Source: Acetivibrio ethanolgignens
GTDB lineage: Bacteria > Bacillota > Clostridia > Lachnospirales > Lachnospiraceae
Assembly: GCF_001461035.1 (NCBI RefSeq)
Contig: NZ_LNAM01000186.1
Coordinates: 9,648 to 73,647, forward strand
DNA length: 64,000 nt
Direction: 5' to 3'
Shown: positions 41,866 through 50,665 of the stretch, in pieces
Layout: every line of letters starts with the position of its first letter
Numbering within the stretch: position 1 is the first letter of the stretch
Notes under the pieces: model-generated
The model's input: the letters and a program-made list of their open reading frames with translations, nothing else
Databases searched by the model: none
What the model was told of the DNA's origin: nothing
Position numbers and translations under genes: made by a program

Positions 41866-42139
41866 AAAAAGCAGAAAGAATCTTTTGCTGGTAGCAGGTG
41901 TTGTATTGATTCTGTGTGCTGTCATGTCTTACAGCAGGGTAAAGCTGGAGGCTCAGGAAAACGCCTGCAAGGAGCGAATGGAAGAACTATCTTCGGAGCT
42001 TTCAGAGGAAGAGAAACGGGCAGAGGATATAGAGAATTACAAGACCTATGTACAAACGAAAAAGTTTATTGAAGAAGAAGCACGGGAAAAGCTGGGACTT
42101 GTCTATCCAGATGAGATTATTTTTGAAGCAGAGGATTAA
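41831..42139 (+). CDS. divIC: Septum formation initiator DivIC/FtsB family
   Basis: A 102-residue bitopic protein: basic N-terminus, one membrane segment (LLLVAGVVLILCAVMSYSRV), a coiled coil and the terminal YVQTKKFIEEEAREKLGLVYPDEIIF motif of the DivIC family. It acts in the divisome with FtsL and DivIB. It is the last gene of the yabP-yabQ-divIC run. Confidence 0.92.
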   Translation: MRLDRQTKRNVKKSRKNLLLVAGVVLILCAVMSYSRVKLEAQENACKERMEELSSELSEEEKRAEDIENYKTYVQTKKFIEEEAREKLGLVYPDEIIFEAED

Positions 42140-42143
42140 ATAC

Positions 42144-42172
42144 TTGACATAAGTCTGACTGGGCGGTATAAT
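42144..42172 (+). promoter_or_regulatory. Consensus promoter of tRNA-Met
   Basis: TTGACA (42144-42149), exactly 17 bp and TATAAT (42167-42172): both hexamers are perfect, as expected for a stable RNA gene. Confidence 0.9.
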
Positions 42173-42187
42173 ATTTCTGCTGTGTTT

Positions 42188-42261
42188 GGCGGGATAGCTC
42201 AGTTGGCTAGAGCACACGGTTCATACCCGTGGTGTCGGGGGTTCAAATCCCTTTCCCGCTA
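42188..42261 (+). tRNA. tRNA-Met (CAT)
   Basis: A 74-nt cloverleaf. Acceptor GGCGGGA pairs with TCCCGCT (first pair G-U), the anticodon stem-loop is CGGTTCATACCCG with anticodon CAT, and the T arm contains GGTTCAAATCC. The discriminator is A at 42261; CCA is not encoded. The pattern fits the elongator type; the acceptor lacks the unpaired first position of initiator tRNA. Confidence 0.95.
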
Positions 42262-42278
42262 CTAAAAATTTTTTCGTG

Positions 42279-42314
42279 AAAAGCCGTGAAGTCATTGATT
42301 TTACTGGCTTTTTT
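42279..42314 (+). terminator. Terminator after tRNA-Met
   Basis: AAAAGCC (42279-42285) pairs with GGCTTTT (42306-42312), with partial pairing inside, and the T-run continues to 42314. Confidence 0.7.
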
Positions 42315-42388
42315 CATTTCCTAATATATTACATCAAATGAAAAAAATATTTGAGGTAATCAAAAAGGTAATCAAAACAAAAAAACAC

Positions 42389-42481
42389 AGGAAAGGATTC
42401 TATGCCAGCAGCCAGTTATGCTCAGCCTGTGGATATCAGAATGCAGATATAAAAGATTTGTCAGTGAGGAGAAGTCGATGA
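42389..42481 (+). pseudogene. Fragment of an IS200/IS605-type TnpB (zinc-ribbon piece)
   Basis: An open frame reads RKGFYASSQLCSACGYQNAD and then IKDLSVRRSR before TGA. SSQLCSxCGYQN..KDLSVRxW is the first half of the C-terminal zinc ribbon of TnpB/OrfB. The second CxxC, the catalytic residues and TnpA are absent, so this is a scar. Confidence 0.75.
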
Positions 42482-42515
42482 AGCAGGAAGCCCATTGGCT
42501 ACAGAGGTGCATAAA

Positions 42516-42632
42516 ATGACAGGCAAGGAGCACATAAGGGCAAAGGGAGAGACAGTGAACGGATACATTACAAGGCTTGTTTTATCTGACCTTGGAGAAG
42601 AGGATGCGGAGCAAGTGCCTTTTATGAATTAG
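42516..42632 (+). pseudogene. Fragment resembling an Arc/CopG-type antitoxin or plasmid regulator
   Basis: A 38-residue frame, HIRAKGETVNGYITRLVLSD in its core, matches the GETVNGYINRL pattern common in ribbon-helix-helix-type regulators from mobile elements. The N-terminal DNA-binding strand is lacking and no good ribosome binding site is seen. Confidence 0.45.
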
Positions 42633-42680
42633 CGATACTGTGAATATAATAATATATACATGAAAGTGAGGTAGTGAGCT

Positions 42681-42893
42681 ATGAGCAACAGAGAGAGAAT
42701 AATTGAATTATTGGACAGCATACCAGACTATAAAATTGGTTATGTTTTGGCTTATGTTCAGGGAGTAGCTGCAGACGAGGAAGCGGATGATATATTTTGT
42801 CAAAGAATGGTAGAGAGTTACGAGAACGCACCGGACGAGGACAAAGAAAGTATTCCGTTTGAAGAATGTTTGAAAGAATGGGGGCTTGATTGA
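42681..42893 (+). CDS. Antitoxin of a RelBE-type pair
   Basis: A 70-residue acidic protein (MSNRERIIELLDSIPDYKIG). The C-terminal half is rich in Glu and Asp (DEEADDIF, ENAPDEDKESIPFEE), suiting a peptide that wraps a basic RelE toxin. It lacks a recognisable ribbon-helix-helix motif. GAGGTAGTGAGCT precedes the ATG, and the stop overlaps the toxin start as TGATG, the usual coupling in type II systems. Confidence 0.75.
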   Translation: MSNRERIIELLDSIPDYKIGYVLAYVQGVAADEEADDIFCQRMVESYENAPDEDKESIPFEECLKEWGLD

Positions 42894-43144
42894 TGTATAA
42901 AATAATCATCAAAAAGAAAGCGAAAAAATTTATTGATAAGCTCCCACAGAACGAGAAAATACGAGTTGTTAAGGCTATCGAAATGCTTCCGAACGGCGAG
43001 GACATCAAGAAACTAAAGGGACATAGCGACTTATTGCGGTTGCGTGTTGGAGATTATCGAATTATTTACACTGTTGACAATGGTGAATTAGTAGTTATTG
43101 TCATAGCTGCAGGAAATAGAGGAGAAGTATATAACAAATATTAA
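42893..43144 (+). CDS. RelE/ParE-type toxin
   Basis: An 83-residue basic protein starting MYKIIIKKKAKKFIDKLPQNE, with GHSDLLRLRVGDYRIIY and the terminal IVIAAGNRGEVY. These are RelE-family marks (core strand GDYRIIY with catalytic-type Arg). RelE toxins cut mRNA in the ribosomal A site. The pair is intact and lies in a scarred tRNA-adjacent region, so it may be what remains of an integrated element. ATG at 42893 is used; an in-frame TTG precedes it. Confidence 0.88.
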   Translation: MYKIIIKKKAKKFIDKLPQNEKIRVVKAIEMLPNGEDIKKLKGHSDLLRLRVGDYRIIYTVDNGELVVIVIAAGNRGEVYNKY

Positions 43145-43150
43145 CAATAG

Positions 43151-43174
43151 AGCCGCCAGAAATGGCGGTTTTTT
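43151..43174 (+). terminator. Terminator after the toxin-antitoxin pair
   Basis: CCGCCA, a GAAA tetraloop, TGGCGG and TTTTTT. Confidence 0.9.
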
Positions 43175-43307
43175 GCTTACTGTTATATTATGAAAGACGG
43201 TTCTAGGATTAAAAAAGCATTCTCTGTGAAGATTACCAAAATAAATTTTAATTTCTTACATTTCCTTAGCTCCCTCGCATCCCCTCGACTTTCCATAGAA
43301 CCAATAT

Positions 43308-43375
43308 TTTGTCTAAAACTTTTTTCACAGTGTACCGCTAATTTGACAAAAAAAGAACTGCATACAAGGTATAAT
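43308..43375 (+). promoter_or_regulatory. Spo0A-type promoter of spoIIE (21-bp spacer)
   Basis: TTGACA (43343-43348) and TATAAT (43370-43375) are perfect hexamers but are separated by 21 bp instead of 17. TTTGACAAA (43342-43350) covers the -35 and in reverse reads TTTGTCAAA, a 0A-box-like sequence. A second similar site, TTTGTCTAA, lies at 43308-43316. The Bacillus subtilis spoIIE and spoIIG promoters have the same long spacing with Spo0A bound across the -35. Confidence 0.75.
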
Positions 43376-43413
43376 GGGCGGCAAACGAAAAATGACGAGG
43401 AGAGTTACAGACA

Positions 43414-45705
43414 ATGAAAGAAAAACAGAGAAAGCTATGTATGGATGTGCTGGGAATGCTGATTGGCCGGGGATGTATGCTGGGGATGAATCCAATCGGT
43501 ATGGGATATTTCCTAAGTGTATATGCACAGGAGCCGAAGCGACCGCTTTTGGCAGTCTGCATTTTACTGGGAATGTCTACTGTGATGAAGGAGACGGAGC
43601 TTGTTAAATATGGACTATCCATGCTGGTGTCCGTTACCGTGTTTCATCTGGCAGAGCATACAGGCAAACGTCTGACAGCGGAGCTTAAATATGCCGTAGG
43701 AGCCGGTGTTGGAGCTGTGCTGGCCTTGACTGGCGGAATGTTTACCATACAATATAAGACGTATATTATCATGGCTATACTGGAAGGAATTCTGATATTT
43801 GTATTTGCACGGCTGTTTCAGGCAGGAATTGGATACTTCCTCTATCATAGAAAAAGGGAAGGCATGAGCAGTGAAGAAATGGTAAGTACGGGAATCCTTA
43901 TTGGAGTGATGGCATACGGTATGCCGGATATGGGACTGGAAACGGTTTCTGCAGCCGCAGCCTTGTCCTATTTTCTGGTGCTTATTACGGGCTATAAGTA
44001 TGGACCGGGACTGGGGGCTATTGCAGGGGCTGCCTGTGGGATTGCCCTTGCCTTTCAGGGAAAGGAGGTAGTGCTGATAGGAATTCTTTGTGTACTGGGA
44101 ATTGGAGCCGGATTATTTCAGGAAACTGGGAAATGGTGGACAGGGATAGCCTTTTTGGCAACAGGAGTTTCTGTGGGGTACTTGTATGCAGATACTTTAA
44201 TGGAAATGGAAAGTGTAAAGGCACTTGTGATTGGCTGCGGAGCATTTTTGTGTATTCCTGCTAAATATGTAAAGCCGATGAGCTGGAATCGAAGTGAAGA
44301 AAAGGACACCTATGTAAGACAGAATATACAGCTTCTAACGAAAAATAAAGTGCAGGAATTTTCGGATTCTCTGCAGCAGCTGTCAGGTTCGTTTTCGAAA
44401 TTTACAAGGGAGAGGCAGGCCGTAAGTTATGCTGATGTCAATGAAATTTTTGAGGATATTTCAGGACGCTTTTGCCGGGAGTGTGACCGGTGCCAAAGCT
44501 GTTGGGGTGATGAGTATGATTTTACCTATGCAGCGGCTCAAAGCCTGTTTTTGACGGCAAGAAAGCAGGGCTATGTAGCAATGGAGGATGTGCCGGAGAA
44601 TTTTTGCAGCCAGTGTATCCATGCTGGTGAATTTGTGGAGGAGACAAATTATCTTTTACAGAAAATGAAGGAAAGTCTGGGAATTGAAAATCGTCTGGCG
44701 GAGAGCCGTCAGGCAGTGGCCGGACAGCTTCATGAAATGGCACGGATGATGAGGGATTTTGCTTCGGAGCTTTATGAAATAAAGGAGGTTCGGACCAAGC
44801 TGGAGGAGGAAATGATAGAGCGGCTGAAAAAGAATCATATTGATGTACAGAAGCTGGTGATTATGGAACGCCGGGAAAGACGCAAGGAAATTCACCTGAT
44901 GGGGCGGATGCGGCTGGGACGCTGTGTAACGGCCAGAGAAATAGCGGTTATGTTAGGTCAGGTTATGGGAAAACGGCTGAAGCCGGCGGAGCAGACCAAG
45001 ACGGTACTGGGAAGAGAACTGGAGGTTATGGTTTTTATTGAAGACACCCCCTATAAGACCCTGACCGGAGTGGCCAGGGCAACTAAGGAAGGGGAGGAAA
45101 TCTCCGGAGATAATTTTTCGATTCTTTCTCTCGACAATGGAGAGGAGGTGCTTCTCTTATCTGATGGAATGGGTTCAGGAGAACAGGCAAACAGGGAAAG
45201 CTGTCTGGTGGTTGAGCTTCTGGAGCATTTCCTGGAGGCAGGCTTTGATAAAGAGGCCGCTATCCGTATGATTAATTCAACCTATGTACTGCAGTCAGAC
45301 AGTCAATCCTTTTCTACGATAGATTTGGGAAGTATTGATTTGTATACCGGAAAAATTGAATTTTTAAAGCTGGGCGGAGCAGCCAGCTTTATCAAGCGGC
45401 GGGATGGTATTCAGTGTATCCGTGCTGAAACATTTCCGGCTGGAATGTTTCAGCAAATAGAGCTTTTGCATCAGACGGAAACACTATCCGATGGAGAATT
45501 TGTGGTTATGGTTACCGATGGAATATTAGACTGCTTTGAGGGAGAAAACAAGGAGGACTATATTGCATTTCTTTTAGAGGAAACAAAAAGTATCAATCCG
45601 AGGGAAATAGCAGACTATATTCTGCATAAAGCATTGGAGGAAAATCAAAATAAAAATCTGGATGATATGACGGTTCTTGTGGCAGGACTCTGGGAAAAGG
45701 CTTGA
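43414..45705 (+). CDS. spoIIE: Stage II sporulation protein E (SpoIIE phosphatase)
   Basis: A 763-residue membrane phosphatase. About ten membrane segments occupy residues 1-290, a central oligomerisation region follows with a Cys-rich stretch (CRECDRCQSCW), and the PP2C domain ends the protein (LLLSDGMGSGEQAN, LKLGGAASF, MVTDGILDCFEGEN, with the metal Asp residues kept). SpoIIE dephosphorylates SpoIIAA to release sigma-F in the forespore. The order spoIIE, tilS, hpt, ftsH is classic for Firmicutes. Start ATG has GAGGAG upstream. Confidence 0.95.
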   Translation: MKEKQRKLCMDVLGMLIGRGCMLGMNPIGMGYFLSVYAQEPKRPLLAVCILLGMSTVMKETELVKYGLSMLVSVTVFHLAEHTGKRLTAELKYAVGAGVGAVLALTGGMFTIQYKTYIIMAILEGILIFVFARLFQAGIGYFLYHRKREGMSSEEMVSTGILIGVMAYGMPDMGLETVSAAAALSYFLVLITGYKYGPGLGAIAGAACGIALAFQGKEVVLIGILCVLGIGAGLFQETGKWWTGIAFLATGVSVGYLYADTLMEMESVKALVIGCGAFLCIPAKYVKPMSWNRSEEKDTYVRQNIQLLTKNKVQEFSDSLQQLSGSFSKFTRERQAVSYADVNEIFEDISGRFCRECDRCQSCWGDEYDFTYAAAQSLFLTARKQGYVAMEDVPENFCSQCIHAGEFVEETNYLLQKMKESLGIENRLAESRQAVAGQLHEMARMMRDFASELYEIKEVRTKLEEEMIERLKKNHIDVQKLVIMERRERRKEIHLMGRMRLGRCVTAREIAVMLGQVMGKRLKPAEQTKTVLGRELEVMVFIEDTPYKTLTGVARATKEGEEISGDNFSILSLDNGEEVLLLSDGMGSGEQANRESCLVVELLEHFLEAGFDKEAAIRMINSTYVLQSDSQSFSTIDLGSIDLYTGKIEFLKLGGAASFIKRRDGIQCIRAETFPAGMFQQIELLHQTETLSDGEFVVMVTDGILDCFEGENKEDYIAFLLEETKSINPREIADYILHKALEENQNKNLDDMTVLVAGLWEKA

Positions 45706-45769
45706 AATCCGGCTTGGGTAGAGGTACAATAGGAATACTTAAAGCAGGTAAGATAGCCGGGAGAATGTC

Positions 45770-47170
45770 ATGTTAGAAAAGATTAGGGCATATATAAAAG
45801 AAAATAGAATGCTGGAGAGAAAAGATAAGATTGTAATCGGTGTTTCTGGAGGTGCTGATTCTGTCTGTCTTTTCTTCGTGCTTTTAGAGCTTTGTAAAGA
45901 ATACGAGCTGAGCCTTCAGGTGATGCATGTAAATCACGGTATCCGGGGGGCAGAGGCCGATATGGATGAAGCCTTTGTAAGAAGCCTGGCCGAAGAAAAG
46001 GGGGTAAACTTTGAAGGATTTCATGCGGATATTCCTGCAATGGCGAAAGAAAAGGGTCTTGGCGAGGAGGAAATGGGAAGGCTGTACCGCTATGAGGTTT
46101 TAGAGAAGGTACGGAAAAGCAGTGGTGCAGATAGAATTGCTGTTGCTCATAATGAAAATGACTGTGCGGAAACGGTACTTTTAAATCTGTTCCGGGGAAG
46201 CGGACTTTCCGGGCTCGCAGGGATTGCTCCGGTAAGGGATAAAATTATCCGGCCCCTTCTGTGTGTCAGCCGGAAGGAGATAGAGGGCTGGCTTTTGGCA
46301 CGAAAAATACCTTACCGGACAGATAAGACGAATTTTAGTAATGCGTATACAAGAAACCGGGTTCGGATGCATTTTCTGCCGTTGGCTGAGCAGGAGATTA
46401 ACGAAAAGGCAATTGAGCATACAGCAAGGGCTGCGACACTTCTGCGAGAGGTGGAGGCTTATATGGAAAAGCAAATTATGATAGCCTGTACAGAGAATGT
46501 TGTCCAGGAAAATGGAGCATACTTCATAAAGGAGTCTGTTTTATCAGAAGAGGAGATTGTAATAAAGGGTGTTCTGAAAAGGGCGATGGAGCTGCTGGCA
46601 GGCTGCAAAAGGGATCTAGAGAGTGGTCATGTAGATTCTCTTCTTAGGCTTTTTTCAAAACAGACGGGTAAGGAGGTTTGCCTTCCTTATGGAATGAAAG
46701 GAAGACGGCAATATAAAGGAATTCGTTTGTTTCAGGAAAAAAAGAAGAAGACTCAGGAGACGGAGGAATATATGCTTTCGGTACCGGGAGAATATGCTTT
46801 GCCCAATGGAAAGAGAGTCTGTCTTGAGCTGTATGCTGCCGGAGGAAAAAATGTGGAAATTCAGAAAAACGACTGTACGAAATGGTTTGATTATGATAAA
46901 ATAGAAAATAGGCTTTCGCTGAGACACAGGAGAAATGGAGATTATTTGCAGATAAGGAAGGATGGCGGAAGAAAGAAGCTAAAGGATGATCTGATTGACC
47001 GAAAGGTGCCGAGGGAAGAGCGGGATGAGCTTTGGCTTTTAGCTGATGGAAGCCACGTTTTGTGGGTGCTTGGAGGAAGAACCAGTGAGGCCTTTCACAT
47101 AACAGAAGAAACAACTGCAATACTAAGGGTAAAAGTATACGGAGGTAAAAGTGATGGAAGACAAGATTAG
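45770..47170 (+). CDS. tilS: tRNA(Ile)-lysidine synthase TilS
   Basis: A 466-residue enzyme that converts C34 to lysidine in tRNA-Ile(CAU). The PP-loop is IGVSGGADSVCLFF, with HVNHGIRGAEADMDEAFV and AHNENDCAETVLLNLFRGSG (family motifs), followed by substrate-binding and C-terminal TilS domains (LSLRHRRNGDYLQ). It overlaps hpt by 17 bp. Confidence 0.95.
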   Translation: MLEKIRAYIKENRMLERKDKIVIGVSGGADSVCLFFVLLELCKEYELSLQVMHVNHGIRGAEADMDEAFVRSLAEEKGVNFEGFHADIPAMAKEKGLGEEEMGRLYRYEVLEKVRKSSGADRIAVAHNENDCAETVLLNLFRGSGLSGLAGIAPVRDKIIRPLLCVSRKEIEGWLLARKIPYRTDKTNFSNAYTRNRVRMHFLPLAEQEINEKAIEHTARAATLLREVEAYMEKQIMIACTENVVQENGAYFIKESVLSEEEIVIKGVLKRAMELLAGCKRDLESGHVDSLLRLFSKQTGKEVCLPYGMKGRRQYKGIRLFQEKKKKTQETEEYMLSVPGEYALPNGKRVCLELYAAGGKNVEIQKNDCTKWFDYDKIENRLSLRHRRNGDYLQIRKDGGRKKLKDDLIDRKVPREERDELWLLADGSHVLWVLGGRTSEAFHITEETTAILRVKVYGGKSDGRQD

Positions 47171-47675
47171 AGTTATGATTTCCGAAGAAGAGATTACAAA
47201 AAGAGTTAAGGAAATGGGTGAGCAGATAAGCAGGGATTATGAGGGTAAGACCGTACACCTTATCTGTATCTTAAAGGGAAGTATTTTTATGACCTGTGAG
47301 CTGGCAAAGCACATCAGTGTTCCTGTTACGATGGACTTTATGTCTGTTTCCAGCTATGGTGACGGAACAGAGAGCTCTGGAAGGGTCAAGATTGTAAAGG
47401 ACTTGGATGAGCATGTAGAGGGCAAGGACATTCTGGTAGTTGAGGATATTATTGACTCCGGCAGAACTCTGGACTTCCTTCTGGATATGTTGAAGGCAAG
47501 AAAGCCTGCCAGTATAAGGCTGTGTACTCTTTTAGATAAGCCGGACCGCAGAGTGACAGAGGTTTCTGTGGATTATACCGGCTTTGTAATTCCAGATGAG
47601 TTTGTTGTGGGCTATGGTCTGGATTACGTACAGAAATACAGAAATCTGCCATATATAGGTGTGGTAGAGCAATAA
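47154..47675 (+). CDS. hpt: Hypoxanthine phosphoribosyltransferase
   Basis: A 173-residue purine salvage enzyme that joins hypoxanthine or guanine to PRPP. The PRPP loop is ILVVEDIIDSGRTLDFLL; LKGSIFMTCELAKHI and the C-terminal FVVGYGLDYVQKYRNLPYIG are also present. ATG at 47154 is preferred over the GTG at 47151, with GGAGGT upstream inside tilS. Confidence 0.95.
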   Translation: MEDKIRVMISEEEITKRVKEMGEQISRDYEGKTVHLICILKGSIFMTCELAKHISVPVTMDFMSVSSYGDGTESSGRVKIVKDLDEHVEGKDILVVEDIIDSGRTLDFLLDMLKARKPASIRLCTLLDKPDRRVTEVSVDYTGFVIPDEFVVGYGLDYVQKYRNLPYIGVVEQ

Positions 47676-47684
47676 GGAGGTTTC

Positions 47685-49541
47685 ATGTTGAAAAGACAGT
47701 TAAAAGGGTTGGGCTTTTATTTTGTTGTCCTGCTGATTATTTTTGTTGCAATTTATTTTTCAAATAGTTTGCAAAGAGCAAATACAGAACGCTATAATTA
47801 TTCGGATTTTATTCATGAGCTGAATAAGAACGAAGCAGCTATCGGAAGTATAGTAATTTACCAGAATCAGGAGGCCCCTACTGGTGAAGTAGTGGTTAAG
47901 TACCAAAACGGTGATGAGAACAGATTTTATGTCACAAATACACAGACAGTGGAGAAGGAGCTTGTAGAGCGCGGGATTACAAATTACCGCGTGGATGATA
48001 TAAGAAAGCCAAGCTGGATTATTACAAACCTGCTTCCGTATATGCTAGGCTTTATCGTGGTCATGATATTGATAAGCTTTATGATGAACCAGGCCAATGG
48101 CGGTGGCGGCGGCAACAGCAAGATGATGAGCTTTGGTAAAAGCCGGGCTGTTATGACAACGGATGAGGCCAATAAGACGACCTTTAAAAATGTCGCTGGA
48201 TTAAAGGAAGAAAAGGAAGCTCTGGAGGAAATCGTTGATTTTCTGAAAACTCCGAATAAATATATTAAGGTGGGGGCAAGAATTCCAAAGGGTGTGCTTT
48301 TGGAGGGTTCCCCTGGTACCGGTAAAACCCTTCTTGCAAAGGCTGTAGCCGGTGAAGCAGGGGTTCCGTTTTTTAGTATTTCCGGTTCCGACTTTGTAGA
48401 GATGTTTGTTGGTGTTGGTGCTTCCCGTGTAAGAGATTTATTTGCAGAAGCAAAGAAAAATTCACCATGTATTGTGTTTATTGATGAGATTGACGCGGTA
48501 GCAAGACGGCGTGGTACCGGTCTTGGCGGTGGACATGATGAAAGAGAGCAGACCTTAAATCAGTTGCTTGTAGAAATGGACGGTTTTGGGGTCAACGAGG
48601 GTATTATCGTGATGGCAGCGACCAACCGTGTAGATATCCTGGATCCGGCGATTTTGCGTCCAGGCCGTTTTGATAGAAGAGTTACGGTAGGCCGTCCGGA
48701 TGTAAAGGGAAGAGAGGAAATCCTTCAGGTTCATGCCAAGAACAAGCCTCTGGGAGAGGATGTAGATTTAAAGCAGGTGGCACAGACAACAGTAGGCTTT
48801 ACCGGTGCAGACCTGGAGAATCTGTTAAATGAAGCGGCGATTGTGGCTGCAAGAGAAAATCGTGCTTATATTGAGCAGGAGGACATTAAGAAGTCCTTTA
48901 TCAAGGTAGGCATCGGACCAGAAAAACGAAGCCGTGTTATTTCCGAAAAGGATAAAAAGATTACCGCTTATCATGAGGCTGGTCATGCGATTTTATTCCA
49001 TCTTCTGCCGGACATCGGACCGGTATATACCGTTTCTGTTATTCCGACCGGACATGGAGCTGCAGGCTATACCATGCCTCTTCCGGAAAAGGATGAGATG
49101 CATCTGACAAAGGGAAGGATGCTGCAGGATATCATGGCTACTCTCGGCGGCCGGATTGCAGAGTCTCTGATTTTTGATGATATTACAACAGGTGCTTCCC
49201 AGGACATTAAGCAGGCAACAGGGGAGGCGCGAGATATGGTAACCCGCTATGGTTTTTCTGATACAATTGGTATGATTAGTTATACCAGCGATGATGATGA
49301 AGTATTTATCGGACGCGATTTGGCTCACACCAGAAGCTATAGTGAGAGCGTAGCCAAGACCATTGATGAGGAAGTAAAGAAGATTATCGATGACTGCTAC
49401 GATAAGGCTAAGAAAATCCTTACAGATAACATTGATGTGCTTCATAAGTGTGCTGATCTCCTGATGGAGAGAGACCGTATTGGAAAAGAGGAGTTTGAAA
49501 GCCTGTTTTCAAAAAATGAACCAGAACCGGAAGGAATTTAA
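47685..49541 (+). CDS. ftsH: ATP-dependent zinc metalloprotease FtsH
   Basis: A 618-residue membrane AAA+ protease. Two N-terminal membrane segments flank an extracellular domain. Then come the AAA module ([20 protein letters not shown]; the usual GPPGTGKT has Ser for Pro), Walker B IVFIDEID, the second region of homology ([20 protein letters not shown] in part) and the zinc site AYHEAGHAI. It degrades membrane and regulatory proteins. AAGGAGG precedes the start and hpt ends 9 bp before. Confidence 0.96.
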   Translation: MLKRQLKGLGFYFVVLLIIFVAIYFSNSLQRANTERYNYSDFIHELNKNEAAIGSIVIYQNQEAPTGEVVVKYQNGDENRFYVTNTQTVEKELVERGITNYRVDDIRKPSWIITNLLPYMLGFIVVMILISFMMNQANGGGGGNSKMMSFGKSRAVMTTDEANKTTFKNVAGLKEEKEALEEIVDFLKTPNKYIKVGARIPKGVLLEGSPGTGKTLLAKAVAGEAGVPFFSISGSDFVEMFVGVGASRVRDLFAEAKKNSPCIVFIDEIDAVARRRGTGLGGGHDEREQTLNQLLVEMDGFGVNEGIIVMAATNRVDILDPAILRPGRFDRRVTVGRPDVKGREEILQVHAKNKPLGEDVDLKQVAQTTVGFTGADLENLLNEAAIVAARENRAYIEQEDIKKSFIKVGIGPEKRSRVISEKDKKITAYHEAGHAILFHLLPDIGPVYTVSVIPTGHGAAGYTMPLPEKDEMHLTKGRMLQDIMATLGGRIAESLIFDDITTGASQDIKQATGEARDMVTRYGFSDTIGMISYTSDDDEVFIGRDLAHTRSYSESVAKTIDEEVKKIIDDCYDKAKKILTDNIDVLHKCADLLMERDRIGKEEFESLFSKNEPEPEGI

Positions 49542-49659
49542 AAGAAATAACGAAGGAATTTTAAGGGAGAACGAAAGGTGACAAAAAAATGCACAAAAAA
49601 AGCTGTTGAATTTTGTGAAGTTTGTGCACACTTTTCCTGCAAAATACTATATACTAATA

Positions 49660-49757
49660 CTCGTAAACCCCAATACATTATATAGTTTTTGCTACACCCC
49701 ATAAGTAACAAAAATACCTTCTCCAGAAAAAGGACGGCAAATCTTGCCGTCCTTTTT
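49660..49757 (+). ncRNA. Candidate small RNA or ftsH 3'-UTR-derived RNA
   Basis: The 341-bp gap after ftsH holds no gene. TATACT at 49650-49655 could be a -10 box (no good -35), and a strong terminator closes at 49757, leaving about 95 nt. The body has two unpaired C-rich stretches, AAACCCCAA and ACACCCCATA, resembling the C-rich target-binding motifs of Gram-positive sRNAs such as RsaE/RoxS. It may be independent, or cut from the ftsH transcript. Confidence 0.35.
49727..49757 (+). terminator. Strong terminator downstream of ftsH
   Basis: AAAAAGGACGGCAA and TTGCCGTCCTTTTT form a perfect 14-bp stem around a 3-nt loop; the flanking A and T runs make it usable in both directions. Confidence 0.92.
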
Positions 49758-49882
49758 CGCATCTTGGAATAATTGGATAATGCTGCAATGAAAAGTAAGA
49801 GAAATATCAGTTTTTCTTAAGAACTCCATTCTCTGTATGCAGTATAATTATTTCAATTGGAAAAAAGAAAGGAGAAATTGAT

Positions 49883-50596
49883 ATGCCATTCAAAAAAGGA
49901 AGAGAGGCTGTAAAGGAACTGTTACTTCTGGATGTAGCTGTACTAACGGTAATTATGTTTGGACAGGCAATCTATAATTCATCCATACATTATCTTCATT
50001 TGCTGAATAGAACAACAACCATAAGCCAGACAACAGATTTTAGTATTTTTGATAATTATTATGCATTGGCAAGCCAGATGTTTTTGCTGTTTCTTGCTTT
50101 TTTATATCTTAAGGTGAGGAACTTTGATTTTCGTGTATGGAATCTAAGAGCTACCTTCTCTGGCTTTGGAAAGGGCCTGCTATTATTTTTGGTTGCTGCT
50201 ATCTGTATGGATGTATATTGGCTTTTGACCAGCAGACTTGTCTATACACTGCCTTTTCCAGCTATGCTGGGGACTATTCTTGGCCGCTTTGAATTGTCTA
50301 CAGTACTTTATGCAATATTAAATGGATTTTATGAAGAAATTTATTTTTTGGGAATAATTACTCATGTTAAGCTGGAGAAGCTAAAGTATATCATCCCTTT
50401 TTCCCTGCTTATCCGGTTTAGCTTCCATACATATCAGGGGGTTATTTCTGCTCTGGGACTTGGCTTTGTTTTAGGGGGACTATTTTATTTTCTGTATAAG
50501 AAATCTAAGACAAAAAATTTATTTCCTTTTTTTGTCGCACATGCCTTTGCTGATATTATAGGCCTTGGAATTTTGTATTACATTCTTCCGAACTAG
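49883..50596 (+). CDS. CPBP-family membrane protein (putative intramembrane protease)
   Basis: A 237-residue protein with six or seven membrane segments. Three CPBP motifs can be placed: FYEEIYFLGII (the paired glutamates), FSFHTYQG (motif with His) and AHAFADIIG (His/Asp-Asn motif). The canonical EExxxR is EEIYFL here, so the Arg is missing and catalysis is uncertain. Bacterial members act in prenyl-protein-like processing, bacteriocin self-immunity or unknown roles. It stands alone; no bacteriocin gene is nearby. Confidence 0.75.
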   Translation: MPFKKGREAVKELLLLDVAVLTVIMFGQAIYNSSIHYLHLLNRTTTISQTTDFSIFDNYYALASQMFLLFLAFLYLKVRNFDFRVWNLRATFSGFGKGLLLFLVAAICMDVYWLLTSRLVYTLPFPAMLGTILGRFELSTVLYAILNGFYEEIYFLGIITHVKLEKLKYIIPFSLLIRFSFHTYQGVISALGLGFVLGGLFYFLYKKSKTKNLFPFFVAHAFADIIGLGILYYILPN

Positions 50597-50603
50597 AAAA
50601 GGT

Positions 50604-50654
50604 AAAAGCTACCTCTTAACCACTGTAGAAACGTCAGGGTTGGAGGTAGCTTTA
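50604..50654. terminator. Bidirectional terminator between the CPBP gene and sstT
   Basis: AAAGCTACCTC (50605-50615) pairs with GAGGTAGCTTT (50643-50653), with further partial pairing inside, between two convergent genes. Confidence 0.75.
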
Positions 50655-50665
50655 AAGGAAAAAGA

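Noticed and set aside
42679-43008. 109-codon minus-strand frame opposite the toxin-antitoxin genes
   Set aside because: Antisense to a convincing RelBE-type pair, and without a ribosome binding site.
43190-43417. 75-codon open frame before spoIIE
   Set aside because: Runs through the spoIIE promoter and ribosome binding site region and has no start signal. The promoter explanation is stronger.
46644-47258. 204-codon open frame on the minus strand
   Set aside because: Antisense to the end of tilS and the start of hpt, both of which are certain. No ribosome binding site and no family resemblance.
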